In this document: one piece after another, positions 34,377-46,304 of the stretch
Layout of the letters: each line of letters opens with the position of its first letter
Numbering within the stretch: position 1 is the stretch's first letter
Assembly (NCBI RefSeq): GCF_000787575.1
Contig: NW_012236529.1
Span: forward strand, 682,001 to 746,000
DNA: 64,000 nucleotides
DNA from: Acytostelium subglobosum LB1
Taxonomy: Eukaryota; Evosea; Eumycetozoa; Acytosteliales; Acytosteliaceae
Direction of reading: 5' to 3'
Position numbers and translations under genes: made by a program
Notes under the pieces: generated by a model
Database searches by the model: none
Seen by the model: the letters and a program-made list of their open reading frames with translations, nothing else
What the model was told of the DNA's origin: nothing

Positions 34377-34994
34377 TCTTTAAAGTTGTTATGATGGTTA
34401 TGTTTGAATTGTATTGTGTACTCTTAAAAGTGATAATGGACTCCTTTAAATACATTATATTATTATATTATCAAAGAATTACTTGTTGTCGAAACGTTGT
34501 AGTTGTTCACTCATTCTCACAAACACACCAACACACTTTATCATTGACGTCAGCAATCATAAAGACGGATGTGGACAAAGGGGTGATCGGTCGATGTAGT
34601 AGGATTTATCGTTGACAATTACCATGCTTGTTGGTGGATTCATTTGATTGACCGAATGTATCAATCAAAGGAAGGAAGAATAATGACCATTTCCATCATC
34701 GATTGAGCCATTGTAAGAATAAATGAATGAATGAATGAAAATAATGATCTGACCAATCATATAATGATTGATTGATTGATTAAAAGATTAATATTATTGG
34801 GTTGTATGACTATCTATAGATTAGGTTGCCAAATTCTATCCCATTGATTTATTTGTCAATCAATGTGTACGCAATTTATCTGCAATTCCCTGACAGCCAA
34901 CTGGACATTTGTCGCCAGTTGTGTCTGGGCAAATTCGACTCCCTATTTTTGACAAATAGGTCATATAGGTGATTGGTAGGTGGAGGAGGATCGG
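34377..34994. other. Intergenic
   Basis: A 618-bp spacer between the small gene's promoter and the 3' end of the Gα gene. It has ATGATTGATTGATTG tracts near 34760-34780 and an imperfect repeat with CAATTTATCTGCAATT around 34870. No gene seen. Confidence 0.5.
34445..34452 (-). promoter_or_regulatory. TATA-like box of the small gene
   Basis: The minus strand reads TATTTAAA here, about 70 bp upstream of the ATG at 34376, a usual distance for dictyostelid promoters. Confidence 0.4.
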
Positions 34995-36192
34995 CTAGAA
35001 ATGCTCCAAGGCTTGACTTAGGATAGTCTGCCTCACAGCTTTAAATACAAACTTAATGTTCTCAGTGTCGACGGCACATGTTGCATGTGTGTAAATTGTT
35101 CGGGGGGATGGTGCCTGTGCTAGATATTGTGATTGGATGAACATGGCGGCGTCCTTGTACTTGTTGGGACCGGTGTACTCGCTGAAGCACGACTGCAGTG
35201 GCACTCTCTTCAACTTCTCCTTGAACAGATCTTTCTTGTTCAGGAAGAGTACGATTGGTGTGTCCTTGAAGTAGTCACAGTTGACAATCTCTTTAAACAG
35301 GGCAAGTGACTCACGAGTACGGTTGACAGTCTCGTCCTCGCGCAGGACTTGGTCATAGTCACTCATGGCGGCAACAAAGATCACGGCAGTCACACAGTCG
35401 AAGCAGTGAATCCACTTGCGACGCTGTGAACGCTGACCACCGACATCGACAATCTTCAATCTGATCTTCTCGAATGTGAACTCTGACTCCTGAATACCAG
35501 TCGTCCTGACACGGCATCTCAGGACATCCTGCTCGTTGGGGATGAAATCCTCCTTCATGTATCTCTCTATATTATCAAAGAAGCTGTAATTGTTGTTGTT
35601 GTTTGTATGAATGTGTCAATATTTGTTACATTGTTGTCCGCGGAATAATAATTCACCACTTGTATACATACTAGGATGCAGAGTCATTCAGTTGGAAATG
35701 TTTATCCTTCTGAGCGTATGTGTCTTTGATTCCCCGGTCGTCCCATAAGTGTTTGATGTCCTCCGCCAGCAATAACCATGGTTCATTACCAATCGTCCTT
35801 CTTAATATATTGGCTGCTCTTTGCTGTTTGATTGGATTGATATGTTAGAATGTTATCAATCATATTTGTTTGTTCGGAAATATGTGACATACCTTGTTCT
35901 CTGGTTTCTCCAGTTCAATATTTAACTTTGCAGAGGCAGTAAGCAATGCCTCCATTTGGCTTATACAGTTTGAATATACAAAGGCGCGATACTCCATCAG
36001 CTCCTCTCTTGAGTATCCTCCATCTTCTTGGATGATCTTCATCTGTTTGAAAATGGTCGACTTGCCCGACTCACCAGGACCGAGGAGCAGCAACTTTACA
36101 AACTTTCTCGACTTTCTCCTGTCAGTCTCAATCATCCTGTCGATCTTGGAGGATGCCTCCGTCTCTTCTGAACCAAAGCATTTGAATCTCAT
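34995..36192 (-). CDS. gpaD: G protein alpha subunit, Gα4-like
   Basis: Three exons (36192-35893, 35823-35672, 35583-34995) give 346 residues. Motifs: P-loop GPGESGKS (38-45), switch I RVRTTGIQESEF, switch II DVGGQRSQRRKWIHCF with the catalytic Gln, NKKD and TCAVDTENI for guanine. The N-terminus MRFKCFGSEE lacks the myristoylation Gly at position 2 but has a Cys that could be palmitoylated. The C-terminus ALEHF lacks the pertussis-toxin Cys. Start and end match my memory of D. discoideum Gα4 (gpaD), which couples folate receptors to chemotaxis; the class is certain, the exact orthologue is from memory. The 3.8-kb non-coding region upstream may carry its developmental control. Confidence 0.93.
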
Positions 36193-37047
36193 TTTTTGAT
36201 TGATTTGTTATGCTTTGCTTTGCTTTGTCTGTTGTTTGTTTTGTAAGTTTTGTTGAAAGAAAATAATAATCTAATTATAACAAGTATGTTAATATTATAT
36301 ATAATATAAATATATAATGTATAATGTATAATAATCTAGGTATGTAGATATATGTATGTTGTTGATGAAGAGGACCGATCAAAATAAAAAACCGAGCTTA
36401 ACTGTACTGTCTCTCTCTTTGTTGTAGCTACAGGTGGTTATTAAATATATATATATATTTTGAATGAATAATTGATGTTGTTGTGTGTATCTTTATGTGT
36501 GTAAGTGTTAAGTGTAAGAGAGAGTGAGAGGTGTTGCAAAGAAGGAGTTAGCTTTGTTTGTTTGTTTGCTTGTTCTCAAGGACACTGTACGGTCGTGTGT
36601 GTGTTTGAATGAATGAATGAATGAATGTGTTTGGTAGTGGTAGTGGTTTGTGTTGTTGAGTGGTGAGAGGGAGTGAGTGAGTTAAGTTGAATTGAGATGT
36701 GTGTATGTGGTTGTCAAGTAAGTGGGTTGGCTAGCTTTTTGGACAACAATGGTGTGTATGTTGTTATGTGTATATCTTGTGTGCGTATGTCTTTGTCTTT
36801 GTGTTTGTGTGAGATAAGTAGATGTTGAAAGGAATGTGTTTGCAAACCAAACAATCTGGAGTCTCAAACCTTTAAAACTATAAGAACACAAACAAAGATG
36901 AAGTGTGCAGAGTGAATGTTTTGTTGTTGAGAGTGCGTGAGCTTACAAATAGTATCGGGGCCAAGGTAATTTGCAAGGCAGTAGTGTACAGGGAGGGCAA
37001 GAAAAAGATTGTTGTTGTTGATGATGTTGTGGATATTGGGGGTTGTC

Positions 37048-37069
37048 GACCAAGATTTGAATCTTGGTC
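37048..37069. repeat. Perfect 10-bp-arm palindrome
   Basis: GACCAAGATT (37048-37057) and AATCTTGGTC (37060-37069) are exact reverse complements with a 2-nt centre. It resembles a symmetric factor-binding site or a tight hairpin; it is not a tRNA T arm because the loop geometry is wrong. Confidence 0.6.
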
Positions 37070-38849
37070 AAAGGGAGTGGAGGTGGAAGTGAAAGAGATA
37101 GAGTTGGTTGTGAGCAATGCTTTGATGTTGATGTTGATTGAATGAATGAATAAATGGAATGAATGAATCAGAGTGAAGTGAGTAAGGTCAGTCCAACAAG
37201 TGACCAAGACTGTTAAATCACCGTTTGTTGTTGTTGGTGCATTATTGGTGTATTTGACGTTGTTGTTGATGATGTACACACACAGACACACATAAAGAGA
37301 GAGAAAATGAGAAAGAGACAACCAAAGAGGTCCTTGGTTGTTTGTGATTATGATGGTCTTTGGGCTGTTTGGTTGTTGGCTCCAATGAGGTCTCAGTGAT
37401 GGCCTGGGATTGGTGGTGGTGCATAACGAGATACAGTGATCATTTGTTGTGTGTGTGTTGATCCACCCCCAATCATCTTCCCAAACACTGGACCCACGAC
37501 AATCGTCAATAAAGGTTAGCCTGATCAAGTGCACCCCTTTGTGGTTGATCGTGATGGTAGCGTTGACCGTACGCAGCCGAAGCGATGGGAATTGGTGTAA
37601 ACAGTGAGAGAATGATTGGAATGATTGTTGTTGAGCGGTAGTGAATGATTGGGTCTCACTTCCTACTTTCAAAGTAAGGTGAGACCTCAACTCAATCTAT
37701 GAGTGGATGGATGGAAGTGAAGTGTGATAGACGACGGGCGATGTAAAGAATTGATTGACTGACTGATTGAACGAATGATGGATATGTTGGATGGATGTGA
37801 GGTGAGGTCTTTTGTCAACTTACAATACAAGCTAAATGTTATATATATTTGGTATTATTGGAGATGATTGTTGTCGTTCTAGAGTGCGATGTGAACAACA
37901 AGAGTCTTCTACTTGGGGGGGTTGATTGATTGTACTGTTACTTCTTTAGTATTGGTATTATTATTGGTTGGTAATGAGTTATGATTGATTGATGTGTTTA
38001 GTTGTTACAGTTGTTTGAGTGAGTGAATGCGGTGAGGTGAGTTGCGGTTCGTTCAAAGACAACAAATGTTTGTTTGTTTGTATGTTCTGTTTCTGTTTAG
38101 TTCTGGTCTTGGCTATGGAATGAATGAATGAAGGCTGTGGACGAGGTTGAGGGTTGTGGTTATTGGTGGTTGTTCTCGTGTTGTGTGTGTCAGTCTCTCT
38201 TTCTCTTTCTCTCTCTAACTCAGCTGTATATCACAATGCGAAAGATGTCGTTGTAAGCGTGTACCTTAACACACACTCCCTCACACACGCGCTCTCCAGA
38301 CTGGTTTCATCACCTCTCACGAACCAAGTGGTAGGCGCTGCACCGCCATTCCATAGGCAGCCAGACACCAAGTAAGGTCCTCTTAGTCGCCAGGGTACTC
38401 AAACACACACATGACCCACGCCTCACACATACATGGCTATTAGCCATCACACACAATCAATCGATCAGCTGATTGTTGTTGAGTGTTTGGTGTATGAGTG
38501 ATCAGTCTACTTAAACGAAAATAGGCTGGTAAACAATGAGATTCAACCAGCTGACGACTATTCTTAGATGATTCACCTTGGATCTGGATCATTCTGATGG
38601 ACAGATAATTTGATAAATTTAGAGTTGTTTTTACTTTTGAACGAAAAAAGTGATCAGAACTGGGCCACTCAGCACCTGTTTGGGTCTTGCCAAATCAAAT
38701 CACCCACCTGTTTTGGTGTTCATCATCGCTCATCGCGATTGAGCTTTTAAATGTTAGGCACTTTCCTGCTTTCATTGTGTTGTTTTATTGACTTTAGTTG
38801 TTGTAGCCGTTACTTCCAACCATCATCTCTAAAACACATGATTTAATAT

Positions 38850-39250
38850 GTTCTGTTTGGAGATTTGGATAGAGGTGGGTCTGGACGAGATCAAGGGTTT
38901 GGATTGTCATCTTGTGACCAGACCTTGAGAGACCACCCATCATCTCCAACCATGGCCTCTGGTCTCCATTTGCAAGTGATTTGCATCACAAACGGTGTGC
39001 GCATCCCACCAACTTGTCAATGGGAGAATGACAGCTGAGTACCAACATGGGTGCCGCGGCAAGGCGTGTTTAGAATTAGGCCGAGTTGACGGACAGGGCT
39101 TGCAAAGTGATTGGTGGAAGGCCTTCCGATTCGAACCACCACACGCAACTTATACTACTTCCATTGCTAGTCCGTCTGAGTTGTTCAATGAACAATTGAG
39201 TGATCACTCTAACGCCACCAATATTGGATGGTCTGCACTATTGTAAATTT
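38850..39250. other. GC-richer island, candidate non-coding RNA
   Basis: About 400 bp stand out from the AT-rich flanks, with segments such as GGGTGCCGCGGCAAGGCG near 39050. On the minus strand GGTTCGAATC (39126-39135) matches a pol III B box. Short stems are visible, e.g. GGAAGGCCTTCC at 39116-39127. I cannot match it to RNase MRP, SRP or an snRNA. An open frame of 83 codons crosses it but shows no recognisable protein. Confidence 0.3.
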
Positions 39251-39782
39251 ACTACTTTTGAGATTGAGTTCTGTAGGTCTGGATTGAGAACTTGGAGAGA
39301 TGATCGATCAAGTCTGTATCTGAATACTTATAACGTGATCAAGTGTTGAGGCAATGGTCCTTGTGTTTGTATGAAGTGACAACTTGAATATAGGAGTTGG
39401 ATCATTCATTGATCTTGTCGGGAGGGTGTAGAATAAAGAGAATGATCACAAATAATTGCAGGGCACTTAATCAAAGATTTTATCACCATTTTATTTAAAC
39501 TCGAGTCGGCAACTCTAAAGAGACAAATAACGAAGAAGTTCCAAATATGGAAATTAATACCCCACATACACCAACAACAATGCAGACATCAACCACATAC
39601 TTTCTAAAAAAGGATAACTTTTGAGATAACTATTGGGAAGGGTCCACTCCATTAATGAGACTTGTCCCTCTTATCCTTACTCCACATATTATTACATGTT
39701 AATTCTATATATTTCCTTTTTTGAACCATTTCCATTATCAGAATCAGAGTAGAGTGCCAACCTAATAACAACTCTATCAACT

Positions 39783-39965
39783 TTATTTAAACTTACAAAT
39801 TAGGACATTTTTATCCTTTCCACAAGGAGTAATAATATGAAGTAATTTTTTGAAGTCATAGGGGAAGGTGAAGTGTAGACGAGTGGAATTAGGTGTATTG
39901 GCATTGCAAGTCAACTGTTGGCAGGGGACGAGAGACATAAATTTATTGACAGCGAGATGGATCAT
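39783..39965 (-). CDS. Possible small protein, 60 residues
   Basis: A minus-strand ATG frame reads MIHLAVNKFMSLVPCQQL and ends in KNVLICKFK; the composition is protein-like rather than repeat-like. Its stop overlaps an AATAAA. A GTAAGT donor lies just before the stop, so it could be the first exon of something longer, but the nearest acceptor would make an unusually short 35-nt intron. No family recognised. Confidence 0.3.
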   Translation of the reverse strand: MIHLAVNKFMSLVPCQQLTCNANTPNSTRLHFTFPYDFKKLLHIITPCGKDKNVLICKFK

Positions 39966-40026
39966 TAATTATTTTCAAGCAATCATACAATCAATTAGTA
40001 AATAGAAATAAAAAATAATAATAATA

Positions 40027-41032
40027 ATGTCAACTCAAGTACATTCAGATCAGCATGCCAGGACTATGCTTCAGAGGTCGGGCTCTGGTACCTCTTTGAA
40101 TAGTCCTCCAGATTTGTTATTATCAATGCCTCTGCATAAGGCAAATATTCAAATGCAGAGTGTAAATATATTGGACCCAAACATGCCAATTGAAGATGGA
40201 TTCCATATCATTACCAAGGTATTGTCAGCGCCATTATTCGACAAGGATAGGAATCAGTTCATAGGTATACTTGATATTCGCCACTTCCTTGGCTATATCT
40301 TGTATAAACTACCATTGCCACCCTCTGGAATGAAGGAGAAGCAAGTCTATCTTCGAGACTTGGATCGTAGTCAATACACTATCTTGGATAGAAATTCAAC
40401 AATATCCGAGTTGCTCAAGTACTTCAACACTGGTCTTCACTCTGCCTTTGTCCTCAATGAGATGAAGCAGATTGAGGTCATCACTCAAATATCATTCGCC
40501 AAATGGATAAAGGATAATGTATGTTAAGTTATGTTATGTTCATGTACCTAGAGAATGAGTTCATACTAATACTTGTTAGATTGAGAGACTGGGATCAATC
40601 AAGGAGCAGCCAATCAAGGATATCTTCAAGGGAGAACAACATCATAACTTTGCAAAGGTGCACTCCATCGAGAACTCAAAGTCAGTAGTTGAAGCTTTGA
40701 AGGAGTTGTATACCAAGAACATATATGGTATGCCTGTTGTTGACAAGGACCATAGGATTGTCGGCAACTTCTCAATCATTGATATCAAGGAGGCCAATGA
40801 CAACCTTGACATGTTGATACTGCCGCTGAAGGACTACTTTGGAGAACGTCCCATATTCTCATGTTCTCAAGACGGCAAACTGGCGGAGTTGCTCGACATG
40901 TTTGTCCAAAAGAAGATCCATCGTGTCTATTTGACAGAGAAGGGACAGCCAGTCGGCATTGTGACCATCACCGATGTGATCGACATGCTCTATCTCAACC
41001 TAACCTACAGAGCAACAGGTGTTGAGAACTAA
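40027..41032 (+). CDS. Four-CBS-domain protein, SNF4/AMPKγ-like architecture
   Basis: Two exons (40027-40518, 40580-41032) give 314 residues. After a short Ser-rich leader there are four CBS motifs in two pairs (Bateman modules): roughly ILDPNMPIEDGFHIITKVL to IRHFLGYIL; DRNSTISELLKYFNTGLHSA; VHSIENSKSVVEALKELY to IIDIKEA; and FSCSQDGKLAELLDMFVQKK to ITDVIDML. CBS pairs bind adenine nucleotides and sense energy state, as in AMPK gamma/SNF4. The length fits yeast Snf4 (322), but residues alone do not prove it is the AMPK subunit. Confidence 0.85.
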
Positions 41033-41894
41033 GATGTCTAATCATGGATGCTCTGTTGGTACCTTACAACGAGCAATTCATTATGGTTAGACAGCAAGTG
41101 TATAATAAGTAAACTTAATTAATTAACAACAACGAACCTTCCAAGAGTTCATTGTTGTGATCTATTATTGCTTGCTCCTAAAGTATGACGACAATATGTG
41201 AGTCAAAGACGTGTAGTCGGGCATCGATCATCGATTCACTGCAGTTTGTCTGTCGTCATTAACGAATGAGATGTCCATTCATACATCCAAACTATTGTTG
41301 ACTGCATCCAGTCGATTGATATATGTTTATATGTATATAATTGGATGTTCAAAGTAGCAGAGAGAGGGTAGTAATTCACTTGTATGTATTAATATCGATA
41401 TCCCGACAGTCATCATCTCAATATATATTCATTGCAATGAACTAGTATAAGTGTGTATGTATGTGTATGAGTGTCGACATGGACAACATTGATTGGATGA
41501 GTACTGTTAGTAGTAGTTGAGTTGAATATATGTGTGAATCAATGTGAATGAATGAGTGTGAGTGTTTGTTTAGATGTTGTGGCTGCGTAATCCTGTATCC
41601 ATGGACACCGCATTAAGGGACGACAATCAAACAACCACCATTAATTAATAGTGGGTCATTGGGGTTGGGTGGTCAGTTGCTCAACACGTTCAATGTGTTG
41701 GCGACCATTGATCAAATAAATGTGTGTGAAGGGGGTCATTGGATATCAATCAAACAATCAATCCAGGCCATCTATTTATTGCAATTCATAGGGGATACAT
41801 AGAGATAAAATACGTCCTTGGATGAATATATATGAGTGTGAATTCATTGATGGTATATTAAGACTCATTCACTCAATCAATCATTCATACATTC

Positions 41895-41931
<37 letters not shown>

Positions 41932-42600
41932 AATATATTATAATCGTTGTTGATGCGTTGGTGGACCTAGTGGCGGTTGATTGTCGTTGCAAGCAAATAT
42001 AACACATTTCCTTTAATGATTGGTGAGAGTAGTGATGGCAAGATGTATGTGTTAGAGAGTGCGGAAGACAGTAGCGTAGAATCCATCGATACTCCATCCT
42101 CCACAACCCTAAACCCATTGGTGTACAATTAAGGAAATAGCCATACCAGTCACAACCAGGTGCAATCACCAACAACATTGATCAATCAAACATCGGGCCA
42201 CACCCCGACTGCCTAGCCATCCATCCATCCATCCCTCCTTCCAACGATCAATATCCTCACTCACTCCAGCAAGTGTTCCACACAGTCAGTCAGCCAATCA
42301 ATCAATCACTAACTCACCCTTACATATAGCAAGGAAACCAAAGTACTCTATTCCGAACGTACTCCGCATTCCATTCCAACACAACAACTAACTATTCATT
42401 CACCAGTTCCCCATCAATCAACATTCATTGTTATCTTTACCTTCTTATACTTATATGTATAAATATATAAATAATCATATACATATATAATTAATAACTA
42501 AGTCAGGTAATTAATACTAATTATTATCTAATATATACTACTATTATTTCTATTAATATTATTTATTTATTTATTTATTATTATACCAATTAATTACACA
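41033..42600. other. 1.6-kb intergenic / kinase promoter
   Basis: No gene seen. It holds TGTGTATG-type tracts, an (ATCA)n tract, several short ATC-rich segments, and a very AT-rich 150 bp just before the kinase ATG. A minus-strand frame at 41924-42178 starts in repeat sequence and was not accepted. Confidence 0.5.
41896..41931 (+). repeat. (ATCA)n microsatellite
   Basis: About nine tandem copies of ATCA, the longest uninterrupted run of this tetranucleotide that I see outside introns. Confidence 0.85.
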
Positions 42601-44271
42601 ATGGCATCAACGACAGTTGCTAATGGATATAATATCGACAATGTTCCCGCCACCGATAGATACTATGGCGCACAACAACATCAACATCAACATCAACAAC
42701 CAAAGAAGTTTGGCGGAGTCAATCAAACAAAGAGAATTGGAAACTACTTGCTCGGCAAAACAATTGGTGCAGGAACATCCAGCAAGGTTAAGCTGGGTAC
42801 CAATATAATCACTGGAAAAAAGGTGGCCGTAAAGATTACAAAACCCAGGAAGACCAAGGAGCGCACTGAGATCGAGCGTGAGATATCCATTCTCAAGGTG
42901 CTCAAACATGATCACATAGTCCAATTGATAGATGCTATATATGACGAGGAGAAGGGCAGGATATGTCTGGTCCTGGAATATATCCAGGGTGGAGAGTTGT
43001 TTGACTACATTGTCTCACGTGGTCGTCTTTCCGAACGTGATGCTCGCAAGCTTATACGTCAGATCATCGCCGGTCTATCCTACTGCCATTCCAACAATGT
43101 ATGCCATCGTGATCTAAAGTTGGAGAACATCTTGATCGATGATAATGGAAACATCAAGATTAGTGGTATGTATAGTCATCATCATCATCTGATCATTCCT
43201 TCTAACATTGATTCATTGATTGATTGATAGACTTTGGTTATAGTAACTACTTTAAGCCAGGCAACTTGCTTGGTACATTCTGTGGATCGCCTGTCTATGC
43301 ACCACCAGAGATTTTGTTGGAGAAGAAGTATAATGGAGGCGAGGTTGACATATGGAGCATTGGTGTCATCCTCTATGCAATGGTCACTGGTCAACTGCCA
43401 TGGACATTGACCGATGGTGTTCAAGTTGAGGGTCTGGACAGGCTACTGAAGGGAGAGTTTAGATTCCCTCCAAGTGTATTGCTGAGCAATGGTAAGTCGA
43501 TCATTGTGGACATCCAAACATTGTATGACATGTTACTGACTGACACTATCCTTCAAAGAGGTGAAGCAACTGATATGTAGAATGATCGTTGCCAATCCAG
43601 GAGATAGAGCAAAGATGTCTGAGATCAAGAGCAATGCATGGATCAATAAGGGTTATGAGTTGGATCCTGAACAAGAGTATTATAAGAAGCATGGCAATGA
43701 TGACTCGAGAATGGAGGACGCGTATAGGATGATGAGGGAGAATAGGTCACCATTGTATAACAGTGCGCCAAACATACCTTCACCAGCATTATCGTCGCCA
43801 ACTGCCTCCATGTCCATGAACAACTCGTTCTGTGGCACAACCAGTCTGATGGTTGGTACCTCTCCATCAATGGGCTCGCCTGCACACAGTGGCATGGCTA
43901 CACCAATGCTCAGTCCAATCTCGTCCAACTCTTCATCGCTGTCTAGCTCTTGTGCCCAGCCCCAGTCACTCCCAGCCACGTCTCCTCTGTCGCTGTCGAC
44001 ACCTTCCTCCGGAAGTAGCAAGGCCAGTTTATTTCATGGACTGTTCAAGAAGAAGCAGAGCAGTTCCAGTGGTGCAAGTAGTAGCAGTGGCCATAGCAGC
44101 TGCAATGGCGCTGACCTTGACACATCCGATGCTTGTTCGGCTGTAGAGTGTTCTAAGGAGCACGACCCTGCTGCCTCTGTTGCAACCAAAAGACGTTTCA
44201 ACCTAGAAGACATGCTAAAGGCTTTGAAGGGCGGGAAGACCAAGCATCAGGCCATCCATGTCAATAAATAG
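42601..44271 (+). CDS. CAMK/AMPK-related Ser/Thr kinase
   Basis: Three exons (42601-43165, 43231-43491, 43559-44271) give 512 residues. Kinase domain near residues 47-345: GAGTSSKVKLG glycine loop, VAVKI (Lys), EIEREI (Glu), HRDLKLEN, DFGYSN (the Asp codon spans intron 1), and the activation segment GTFCGSPVYAPPEILL, typical of AMPK/MARK/NUAK relatives with a T-loop Thr for an upstream kinase such as LKB1. The third exon finishes the C-lobe (LICRMIVANPGDRAKMSEI). The C-terminal 160 residues are Ser-rich, ending with RRFNLEDMLKALKGGK. It is not AMPK alpha, as no AID/C-terminal domain is seen. Confidence 0.9.
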
Positions 44272-44379
44272 TGGACTAGTACTCCTCCTAAGCATATCTG
44301 TATCGGTCTCTATCTGTTTGATGGTCGCCAATCCAAATGAATGGGGCGATCATCACATTGCGTGCACTCGTATGTTTGA

Positions 44380-46304
44380 TCATGGTGACAGCGTGTTCAA
44401 TTCAGTGTTGTCATCGGTGTCGTCAGTGCTGTTGTTATCGTCGGTGTTGTCTGTGTTGTTATCGTCGGTGGTGATGACGATTTCTTGGTTATTTGTGTCA
44501 CTGTTGTCGCTGTTGTTGTTGTTGACGTTATGCTCCAGAATAAAGTTGAGCTCTGCTTGAATGTAATCCCTTCCAATGGCATCAAGTTGTAGCTCGAAAA
44601 TCTCCTTTGCCCTCTCATAGATGATTACATCCATCCAATTGAGCTTGCGTATTGTGTTCTTTGTAGTCTCTGATACCTCTATCTTTGACTTGGCCCTGCC
44701 AACATTCTTCCTGACTGGCATCACATGCTCAAAGCCAGTATAATATGAAAGCATAACCATCGACTCATCGAATCGTTCTGTCAGGCCAACAAACTTGATT
44801 GAACTATGTAGTTGGATGGGTTGGGGTTGGTGTGAGATTGATTGATTGTTTGGAATCATTCCGCTCACTCACTCAATCAAATTACTTACTACTTCAAATG
44901 GTGCATTGCAATCTCGAGGGCATCCTCGCGGAAGGGTACTTGACGACTGGATCCGAGCAATCTTCGTGTCTGTTCGTTGTCCGCCGCTGGCTGACGAACC
45001 ATCCACTCGGTGATATTGTAGCGCATGGCGGATGCGTGCAGTGGATGTGTCTTGCTGTCACGCAGGAAGTAGTAGTGTGAGATTACACGCTCGACTGGCT
45101 CTCGGAACATTGTCAGGTATGAGTACTTATTCAGACCATCAGGGCGGTCTGGTATGGCAATTGGGTCGGCCTCGTGGAAATAATGATGGAGGCCGAAATG
45201 GAAGTGGCCAAAGAGCACCGAGGAGTTCATGACTCGCGGGATGTCTTGGATGGGCGGATGGACGACATTGTGATAGAGTGTGTTGTTGGCGTTCAGCTCA
45301 AAGATGTCGACGAGACTGGTACCGCCCGTCTTTGGTATGTGGATGAAGATCAGTGGACGGGGCAGGCAGTAGGGGTTGAGCGCGGGGTCACTCTTCCAAG
45401 CAGTGTCGGAAAACAGCGCGGGCCATTGGCTGGCTGGCGGCGGACTGTAGTCTGGTAACTTGGGCACAGCGGCGTAGCCGAATCTCTTGATCCAGCCCTC
45501 ATCGTCCAGCTCCTTGGTGAGGACAGCAATCTTTTCCAAACGATACTCTCTGCGTACTTTATCATAGAGAATCTTCTGCTCCCTATCATTCAATCTCTGT
45601 CGCTCTATCTTCTCCTTGTGGCTGGCTTGTCTGGCGGTGGCAAAGTCACTCCTCTTTGGTCGTCCAGGTCCAGGCCTGTATGCCCGTAGAATAGCCAACA
45701 AAGGGTCCTCCTGGTCTGATCCGGGCTCGCCCACGTCATTGTCGTTCTTCAACGGTTGGTCATTCATAAGGTTGCCCTTGCTATTACCAGGGTCTTGATC
45801 ATCGATTTGGAATCCTTGTTTGAGCAGTTGGTCAATGTCTGTGGATGCCGTAGCAGGACGGTGTTGTTTTGGTTTGTTGACTTCGTCGTCATCATAATTC
45901 CAACCTGAATGAGTGGCAATGTTGTCCGATGATTCTGATCCAGTAATCTGGAAGCCATTGGCCTCATCCTTACTATCACCACTACTACCCAATACTATAA
46001 CATGATCATCCAGATGCTTATCACCACCATCATCTGGCTGTCTCAACTGTTTGTTATTATCATTATCATTATTATTATCATTATTATTATTATTATTATT
46101 ATTATTAATATTATTGTTGTTGTAATTGTGTTGATTGTTGCTTGTTACTGTCGTTTCACTTGTTGTTGGTGTTGATATTGTTGTTGTTGTAATTAATACA
46201 TTTGCCTTCTCCTGTTGTTGTTGATTGATACTCAACATCCACCAAGTTGAAAGAAGTAGAAGTGAGCACAGTATTATCTTCTTCTCTTTGCTACGCAACA
46301 ACAT
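44380..46304 (-). CDS. Golgi-type carbohydrate sulfotransferase
   Basis: Two exons (46304-44893, 44803-44380) give 611 residues. Type II topology: a short basic N-terminus, a TM near 9-26 (IILCSLLLLSTWWMLSI), then a long Thr/Asn/Asp-rich stem. The catalytic domain has the 5'-phosphosulfate-binding motif FIHIPKTGGTSL near residue 320 and the 3'-phosphate motif FREPVERVISHYYFLR near 400; FVGLTERFDESMVML across the splice junction is also typical of this family. It would use PAPS to sulfate a glycan in the Golgi lumen. The start at 46304 is chosen because it puts the anchor at the N-terminus. The donor at 44892 (GTAGTA) is the one that keeps frame; the GTAAGT four bases on follows a stop. The tail is a TDDN-type repeat, overlapping no other gene; the kinase ends 108 bp away. 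Confidence 0.88.

Larger units (their letters stand above)
36193..40026. other. 3.8-kb gene-poor region upstream of Gα4 and the CBS gene
   Basis: The largest gap between genes here. It is G/T-rich on the plus strand (TTTGTTTGTTTG, GTGTGTGT, GAATGAATGA tracts) at 36200-38100. It contains a palindrome (37048-37069), a GC-richer island (about 38850-39250) and a small minus-strand frame (39965-39783), each listed separately. The 270-codon minus frame at 36878-37690 is low complexity and was not accepted. The region lies between divergent starts of two genes, so it should hold both promoters. Confidence 0.5.

Noticed and set aside
36878-37690. 270-codon open frame on the minus strand
   Set aside because: Low-complexity Thr/Asn/Ser/Ile sequence from G/T-rich repeats, no domain, no consistent codon bias. 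Probably chance; cDNA would be needed to change this.
39120-39140. tRNA gene suggested by GGTTCGAATC
   Set aside because: The T stem does not pair and no acceptor, D or anticodon arm is found nearby.
41896-41931. Tandem repeats as a CRISPR array
   Set aside because: The (ATCA)n tract and similar runs have no spacers and the genome is eukaryotic.
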